Shown here: piece after piece, positions 59,249 through 64,000 of the stretch
Numbering within the stretch: position 1 is the first letter of the stretch
Layout: every line of letters starts with the position of its first letter
Assembly: GCF_032842345.1 (NCBI RefSeq)
Contig: NZ_WBKO01000002.1
Coordinates: 330,208-394,207 of the forward strand
From: Methanoculleus caldifontis
GTDB lineage: Archaea > Halobacteriota > Methanomicrobia > Methanomicrobiales > Methanoculleaceae
Direction: 5' to 3'
DNA length: 64,000 bases
The notes under the pieces: model-generated
Told to the model about the DNA's origin: nothing
What the model saw: the letters and a program-made list of their open reading frames with translations, nothing else
Database searches by the model: none
Made by a program: the position numbers and the translations under genes

Positions 59249-60328
59249 TCACCCCCCCCCGCCCGGCAGGTAAGGGCAGCCGGGGTCCTCCGCGAGGATA
59301 TCCCCGGCCGCCCCCCATGAGCGGACCGGCACCCCGCAGGCGTCGTCCCGCCGCCGCCTGACCCCGTAGGCACGTGCGCGACACCCGCCGCAGGCCCGGC
59401 GGTACTCGCACTCCCCGCACTTCCCTCCCAGGCGGTCGGGGTCGCGGAGCGCGGCAAAGACGGGGGAGCCGTGCCAGATCTCGCCGAAGGGCGTCTCGCG
59501 GACGTTGCCGACCGCGACGGGGAGGTACGGGCAGGGCGTCACGTCCCCGGCCGGGGTGATCCGGCAGTAGGCCGTGCCGGCGATGCACCCCCTGCCCCAC
59601 CCGCCGGTATCGAGCCCCATCCCTGCGGCAACCCGGACGAACTGCGGGGCGCAGGTCGGCCGGACCGAGAGCCCCGGTTCCCCGGCGTGCGCGAGGATGC
59701 GCCCGATCGCCGCCTCGCAGGCTTCCGGCGGGATGCCGGCGAGGTCTTCCGCCCGGCCCGTCGGGACCAGGAAGAAGAACTGGTAGTCGAAGACGCCGAG
59801 ATCCTTCCCGAACGCGACGATCCCGTCGACCTCGGCGGCGCCGGCCCCGCCGATCGAGGCGTTGATCTGGACGGGGATGCCCACCCCCCGGAGAGCGCGG
59901 ATGCCGTCGACCGCCCGCTCCCATGCACCGTCGACGCCCCGGAAAGCGTCGTGGACGGCCGGGTCCGTCGAGTCGATGCTGACCGCCACCCTCCCGATGC
60001 CGGCCTCCCGGATCCGGGCCGCGGCCGCGTCGTCGATCAGGACGCCGCTCGTCCCCATCGCGACCCGGAGCCCGCGACCGGCGGCGTGGGCGGCGAGGTC
60101 GAAGATATCGGGCCGGAGGAGGGGCTCACCGCCGCTGAGGACAAGGATCGGCCTCCCGAGGGCGGCTATCCCATCGATCAGGGCCTTCCCTTCGCCGGTA
60201 TCGAGTTCGCCGGGCGACCCGTGTTCGTCCGCGTCGATGGAGCAGTGGGCGCAGGCGAGGGTACACCGCGACGTGACGTTCCAGGAGACGATGCGCGGCC
60301 CGTTCCCGGCGTTCAGGTCCCCGCTCAT
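59249..60328 (-). CDS. ahbD: Radical SAM heme synthase AhbD
   Basis: 359 residues from the ATG at 60328 (GGCGGGG upstream). Radical-SAM motif CTLACAHCSI, then LVLSGGEPLLRPDIF. The C-terminal SPASM-type cysteines are in CIAGTAYCRITPAGDVTPC and CGECEYRRACGGCRARAYG. AhbD decarboxylates the two propionates of Fe-coproporphyrin III to vinyls, giving heme b. It is the first gene of the ahbDABC operon; a resemblance to AhbC makes the D/C naming dependent on order, but AhbD fits its size and CGEC motif. Confidence 0.88.
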   Translation of the reverse strand: MSGDLNAGNGPRIVSWNVTSRCTLACAHCSIDADEHGSPGELDTGEGKALIDGIAALGRPILVLSGGEPLLRPDIFDLAAHAAGRGLRVAMGTSGVLIDDAAAARIREAGIGRVAVSIDSTDPAVHDAFRGVDGAWERAVDGIRALRGVGIPVQINASIGGAGAAEVDGIVAFGKDLGVFDYQFFFLVPTGRAEDLAGIPPEACEAAIGRILAHAGEPGLSVRPTCAPQFVRVAAGMGLDTGGWGRGCIAGTAYCRITPAGDVTPCPYLPVAVGNVRETPFGEIWHGSPVFAALRDPDRLGGKCGECEYRRACGGCRARAYGVRRRRDDACGVPVRSWGAAGDILAEDPGCPYLPGGGG

Positions 60329-60429
60329 CCCCGCCACTCCCGCCGGTATCGGCACCGGAACATTCCATCAGACATCGGGTATCCCATCGCGACCGGGGTA
60401 TAAATATCTGATCCGCCCCTGCTCCGCCA

Positions 60430-61167
60430 TCACCCCACGATGAAGTCGCCGTTCATGAAAGGATGGGCGTCGCACTGGAAGTAGTAGGTCCCCGGCAATG
60501 AAGGTGCTATGAAGGTGTAGACGGTCTCGGCAGGCCCCGTGATGAACTCGCCCATGAAGAACCGTTCCGACCGGAGTGAACTGTCGTAAACCGCGAGGTT
60601 GTGGGGGATGCCCTGGTCCTCGTTCCTGAAGAAGACCGTCACGACGGCTCCTGCCGGGACCGTGATGGCCTCCGTATCGAACGCGAAATCCGCTGCAGTG
60701 AGATTCATCACGGCGGCATCGTCCCCGACGGTGACGTTCACCGTCTCAAAGACGAGCGGGACGAGCGGCGTCCCGTCGTCGTTGACGAGCTGCACCGAGA
60801 GGTTGTGCTCGCCCGGCGTCACGTTCTCCCAGGTGTGGGTGGTGTTCGTGGAGGCGGCGTACCAGCCGGTCTCCGGGACGGCGGGAGCGCTCGCGTTCGC
60901 CGGGACCGGGGCGTCCAGGTAGTAGTGCAGCAGGCCCCCGCCCGGAGCGTCCGGCTCTCCGGGGGGCTCGACGAGGGTGAAGTTGGTCAGGTTCACCCGG
61001 ACGGTCACGTTCCCGGCCAGAATCGCCCCCTCGGTGGGCTCGACGATGGAGACCCGCGGTCCGGCGGTCGCGTTCTCCGCACCCTCCTCCTGGGCGGCCG
61101 CCCCGGCGGAGAGGGCCGCACACCCCACCACCAGGGTGAGGATCAGAAGACCCAATACTCTCTTCAT
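60430..61167 (-). CDS. Secreted protein with a C-terminal cupredoxin domain
   Basis: 245 residues. Signal peptide (GLLILTLVVGCAALSAGAAA) and an N-terminal beta-sandwich (GPRVSIVEPTEGAILAGNVT, GEHNLSVQLVNDDGTPLVP) of the DUF4399 or fibronectin-like type. The cupredoxin at about 155-245 has copper ligands in GIPHNLAVY and YFQCDAHPFMNGDF (His, Cys, His, Met), nearly identical in form to the tail of the PQQ-type dehydrogenase at 54969. It is an extracytoplasmic blue-copper protein. It lies directly upstream of ahbD on the same strand. Confidence 0.88.
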   Translation of the reverse strand: MKRVLGLLILTLVVGCAALSAGAAAQEEGAENATAGPRVSIVEPTEGAILAGNVTVRVNLTNFTLVEPPGEPDAPGGGLLHYYLDAPVPANASAPAVPETGWYAASTNTTHTWENVTPGEHNLSVQLVNDDGTPLVPLVFETVNVTVGDDAAVMNLTAADFAFDTEAITVPAGAVVTVFFRNEDQGIPHNLAVYDSSLRSERFFMGEFITGPAETVYTFIAPSLPGTYYFQCDAHPFMNGDFIVG

Positions 61168-61297
61168 GCGGGCCCGGGGACCGGAGACACGATATATCTT
61201 TGGGCTGTCCCGGTGCGTCCGGGAGACGACCGGCAGGGACCGGGCTGCCGGGGGTCCTCCGACAGATACTTATGACTGCACCGCAGGTCAGTCCCCC

Positions 61298-63208
61298 ATG
61301 ACCATGGAGAGCAACAGGATCTCATACCACGACTCGGTGAGGACCGTCTACGAGCGGCTCAGGAGAGACGGCATGTCCAACGTCTGGGACCGTTACGAGG
61401 CGCAGGGCCTCGGGAAAGACCCCGACAAGCGGTGCGGCTACTGCCAGGCTGGAGCACGATGCGACTTCTGCTCGAACGGCCCCTGCCGGGCGGACGCCTC
61501 CCGGAACCACCGGGGCGTCTGCGGGATCAACGCCGACGGCATGGCGATGCGGATGATGCTTCTTCGAAACGTCATGGGCGCGTCGAACTACCACTTCCAC
61601 GCAGCGCAGGCGGTCCGCACCCTCCGGGCGACCGCGGAGGGGAAGACCCCGTTCTCGATCGCGGAGCCGGAGAAACTCCGGTCGTTTGCGGGACGGCTCG
61701 GCATCGAGACCGGCGGAAGCGACGCCGAGGTCGCGCTCCGGCTCTGCGACTTCGTGGAGGAGGACTTCCACCGGTTCACCCACGAGCCGAGCCGGATCGT
61801 GGAGCGGCTCGCTCCCCCTGAGCGGAAAGAGGCCTGGAAACGGCTCAAACTCTTCCCCGGCGGGATCTACGGGGAGACGATCGTCGATACGGCCTCGACC
61901 CTCACGAACGTCGACGGCTGGTTCGCGAGCCACGCCATGCGGGCGATGCGCCTCGGCGTCGCGATGGCCTACCAGAGCCAGATCGTCCTCGAATATATCC
62001 AGGACATCCTCTACGGCATCCCCCGCCCGCACCCGATGCGGGTCGACCTTGGGGTGCTCGACCCCGACTACGTCAACATCCTCCCGAACGGCCACGAACC
62101 CTTCCTCGGGTTTGCCCTCATCGACCTCGCCCGCACCGGCGAGTGGCAGCAGAAGGCGAAGGATGCGGGGGCGAAGGGCCTCCGGATCATCGCGAACATC
62201 GAGACCGGGCAGGAGCTGATCCAGCGGAGGGAGATGGACGAGGTCTTCTACGGCTACACGGGGAACTGGATCATGCAGGAGGCGGTCCTCGCCACCGGGG
62301 CGGTGGACGTCTTTGCCGCCGACATGAACTGCTCCCTCCCGCTCGACCCCATCTACGCCGAGAAGTACCACTTCAAGCTGATCCCGGTGAGCGAGGTCGT
62401 GGTCTTCGAGGGCGGAACGGACCGGCTCGAGTACGTCCCCGAGGAGGCAAAGGAGCAGGCGGCGACTCTCCTCCGGATGGGGGTCGAGAACTTCAAGGAG
62501 CGGCACAACACGATCGAACCGATCCGGGGCCTTCCCGTGCGGGAGGCGGTCGTCGGCTTTGCTCCCGAGAGCATCGTCGATGCGCTCGGCGGGAGCCTCG
62601 ACCCGCTGCTCGGTGCTATCAAGGACGGGACGATCCGGGGAATCGTGGGGCTCGTCTCCTGCACCACGCTGCGTGATTCCGGGCAGGACGTCCACACCGT
62701 TGCGGTCGCGGAGAACCTGATCGCCCGCGACGTCCTGGTGCTCGGGATGGGCTGCGGGGTCGCGGGCCTCCAGGTCGCCGGGCTCTGCTCCCCGGAGGCG
62801 AAGGAGAAGGCCGGGCCGGGGCTGAAAGGCCTCTGCACGGCGCTCGGTGTTCCGCCGGTGCTCGGTTTCGGGACCTGCACCGATACCGGCAGGTGCGCCG
62901 ACCTCCTCCTCTCGGTCTCCGAAGCCCTCGGCGGCGTCCCCCTCCCCGACCTCCCGGTCGCCGTCGCGGCTCCTGAGTACATGGAGCAGAAGGCGACGAT
63001 CGACGCTCTGTTTGCGCTCGCGCTCGGCCTCTACACCTACGTCAACCCGATCCCGACCGTGACCGGGGGGCCGGACCTGGTGAAACTCCTCACCGAGGAC
63101 CTGCCCGGCATCACGGGCGGGGTGCTCCACGTCGAAACGGACGCAAAGGCGGCGACGGACGGGATCCTCGCGCACATCGAGGGGAAGCGGGCAAAACTGG
63201 GGCTCTAA
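61298..63208 (+). CDS. cooS: Ni-Fe carbon monoxide dehydrogenase catalytic subunit, CooS type
   Basis: 636 residues, the usual CooS size. The N-terminal cysteine set CGYCQAGARCDFCSNGPC (Cys46, 49, 55, 58, 63) binds the D- and B-clusters. The C-cluster region shows HGHEPF-like NGHEPFLG, NIETGQELIQR, and GCGVAGLQVAG with VLGFGTCTDTGR. An earlier ATG at 60977 lies in the divergent cupredoxin promoter region and would add a spurious leader. It oxidises CO or reduces CO2 to CO at ferredoxin potential. No cooF, cooC or Cdh subunits are next to it. Confidence 0.95.
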   Translation: MTMESNRISYHDSVRTVYERLRRDGMSNVWDRYEAQGLGKDPDKRCGYCQAGARCDFCSNGPCRADASRNHRGVCGINADGMAMRMMLLRNVMGASNYHFHAAQAVRTLRATAEGKTPFSIAEPEKLRSFAGRLGIETGGSDAEVALRLCDFVEEDFHRFTHEPSRIVERLAPPERKEAWKRLKLFPGGIYGETIVDTASTLTNVDGWFASHAMRAMRLGVAMAYQSQIVLEYIQDILYGIPRPHPMRVDLGVLDPDYVNILPNGHEPFLGFALIDLARTGEWQQKAKDAGAKGLRIIANIETGQELIQRREMDEVFYGYTGNWIMQEAVLATGAVDVFAADMNCSLPLDPIYAEKYHFKLIPVSEVVVFEGGTDRLEYVPEEAKEQAATLLRMGVENFKERHNTIEPIRGLPVREAVVGFAPESIVDALGGSLDPLLGAIKDGTIRGIVGLVSCTTLRDSGQDVHTVAVAENLIARDVLVLGMGCGVAGLQVAGLCSPEAKEKAGPGLKGLCTALGVPPVLGFGTCTDTGRCADLLLSVSEALGGVPLPDLPVAVAAPEYMEQKATIDALFALALGLYTYVNPIPTVTGGPDLVKLLTEDLPGITGGVLHVETDAKAATDGILAHIEGKRAKLGL

Positions 63209-63285
63209 AATCTCACATCCCCTTTTATCAGAGACCCGGCGCGGAACGGAAAGCCTTTAAAGCCCGGCAGCCAAGGGAGACATAA

Positions 63286-63801
63286 ATGGGCTCCTCACAC
63301 CGCACGGGAGCGGACTTTCTCCTGATCAACCTCCTCCTCCTCGTCCTCACCCAGCCCGGCGCACTCGTCCTGGCCGGGTTCGATCCGCCGTTCGGCCTCG
63401 CGGTGAGCGCCACCACCTGGATGGCCGCGTTCGTCGGCGTCTCCCCCCTCGCCGTCCTCTACATCCTCATCAAAAGCGAGTCCCTCGGCAGGCGGTTCCT
63501 CCCGGCAGCGGCGGCGTACATCGTCCTGATACTCGCCGTCGCCTACGCGTCCTACCTCATGCAGCAGCCCCTCTTTGAGGGGTTCAGGGCGCCGGGCTAC
63601 GAGCAGTCATTTCCCATCTTCCTTGCCGCCTCCGTCCTGACCGCCGTCATCTCGTTGACGCTTCTCCCGGTCGGCCTCCTCGCCTACGCGGGAGACCCCG
63701 AAAACCTCCCCCTGCTCGCCGTGAATCTCGCGCTCCTCGCGGCGGCCGTGCTCCTCTGGCGCCTGCGCTCGCGGGGCGAAGGACCCTACAGGGAGCCCTG
63801 A
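63286..63801 (+). CDS. Membrane protein, five predicted TM helices
   Basis: 171 residues, very hydrophobic. TM segments are around 12-32, 39-61, 71-93 (YIVLILAVAYASYL), 110-130 (FLAASVLTAVISLTLLPVGL) and 141-158. There is no catalytic motif. It is transcribed after cooS (77-base gap) and may be part of a CO-related module, but the family is not recognised. The C-terminal tail RSRGEGPYREP is polar and basic. Confidence 0.65.
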   Translation: MGSSHRTGADFLLINLLLLVLTQPGALVLAGFDPPFGLAVSATTWMAAFVGVSPLAVLYILIKSESLGRRFLPAAAAYIVLILAVAYASYLMQQPLFEGFRAPGYEQSFPIFLAASVLTAVISLTLLPVGLLAYAGDPENLPLLAVNLALLAAAVLLWRLRSRGEGPYREP

Positions 63802-63852
63802 ACGGGTGTACCTCGCAGGGTGACACCACGCATTTCCCCTCCTGAAAGACCG

Positions 63853-64000
63853 TTACGTGGAGGAGGGCCGCAGACCGGCCCCGGCCTCCGCCGGGCCGTC
63901 GATGCAGTCGGCGTTCGCGATCATCCGGTTGACGAACTGCCGCTGGACGCAGGAGATGAACGGCAGGGTGATCACGACGGCGTTACGGACCCCGTCTTCG
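63853..64000 (-). CDS. C-terminal end of an unidentified gene (partial)
   Basis: The minus-strand frame enters from the right edge and stops at 63853-63855. The visible C-terminal 48 residues include VVITLPFISCVQRQFVNRMI and DCIDGPAEAGAGLRPSST. No family is recognisable from this fragment. Confidence 0.45.
   Translation of the reverse strand, partial: EDGVRNAVVITLPFISCVQRQFVNRMIANADCIDGPAEAGAGLRPSST

Overview
The window comes from a high-GC methanogenic archaeon, most likely order Methanomicrobiales and Methanoculleus-like. Markers for this are a TATA-binding protein, an archaeal MCM and RFC, eIF1A, archaeal pterin (MptD) and CoA (pantoate kinase, phosphopantothenate synthetase) enzymes, methanogen-type DUF2121, an archaellin, type IV pilin precursors and a siroheme-to-heme (Ahb) pathway. 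The genus is an inference from protein resemblance and GC content; nothing here proves it.

Layout. 1-4.5 kb: glycogen/maltodextrin turnover (end of a probable GH57-associated protein, 4-alpha-glucanotransferase, alpha-glucan phosphorylase). 4.5-7.2 kb: a KGG-like repeat protein, a roadblock/LC7 plus HAMP pair, and DUF2121. 7.3-11.6 kb: information processing (eIF1A with a probable CTG start, an RRM protein, DUF2795, tRNA-Leu(CAG), acyl-CoA synthetase, TBP). 12-20.5 kb: DNA replication and repair (Lhr helicase, phosphoesterase and an RPA-associated OB protein on the minus strand; RfcS and an intein-containing MCM on the plus strand). 20.6-28.9 kb: a dense plus-strand run with MptD, a TIM-barrel hydrolase, DUF424, NMD3, a Taw2-like enzyme, the complete pantoate-to-phosphopantetheine segment of archaeal CoA synthesis, a second RFC small-like subunit and a methyltransferase.

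29-36.6 kb: accessory and toxin-antitoxin material (HicBA; two MNT/HEPN loci, both with a broken HEPN gene; a RelBE-like pair) mixed with a HypE-like protein, ThiD and a three-gene Lrp operon, ending in a repeat-rich stretch. 36.6-38.8 kb: pilin, archaellin and an archaellin-like lipoprotein. 38.8-46.5 kb: a probable integrated replicon with a primase-helicase, its own Orc1/Cdc6, small unknown proteins and a coiled-coil/TM protein, but no visible integrase. It ends next to a 5'-truncated membrane-protein gene. 47.5-49.4 kb: VapBC, a pilin and a lone antitoxin.

49.6-64 kb: redox and surface functions. These are a flavodoxin-type iron-sulfur flavoprotein, a 1347-residue surface protein (beta-propeller, nine BIG2 repeats, PGF-pre-PGF-like domain), a secreted PQQ-type sugar dehydrogenase fused to a cupredoxin, an ahbD-ahbA-ahbB-ahbC operon, a stand-alone cupredoxin, a CooS-type CO dehydrogenase and a membrane protein. 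The clustering of cupredoxins, heme synthesis and CODH suggests an envelope redox module, which is an inference.

Intergenic spaces carry a dispersed palindromic element (near 11.8, 20.95, 36.05 and 37.24 kb), a four-copy ~50-bp tandem repeat (36.15-36.36 kb) and direct repeats near 46.3 kb.
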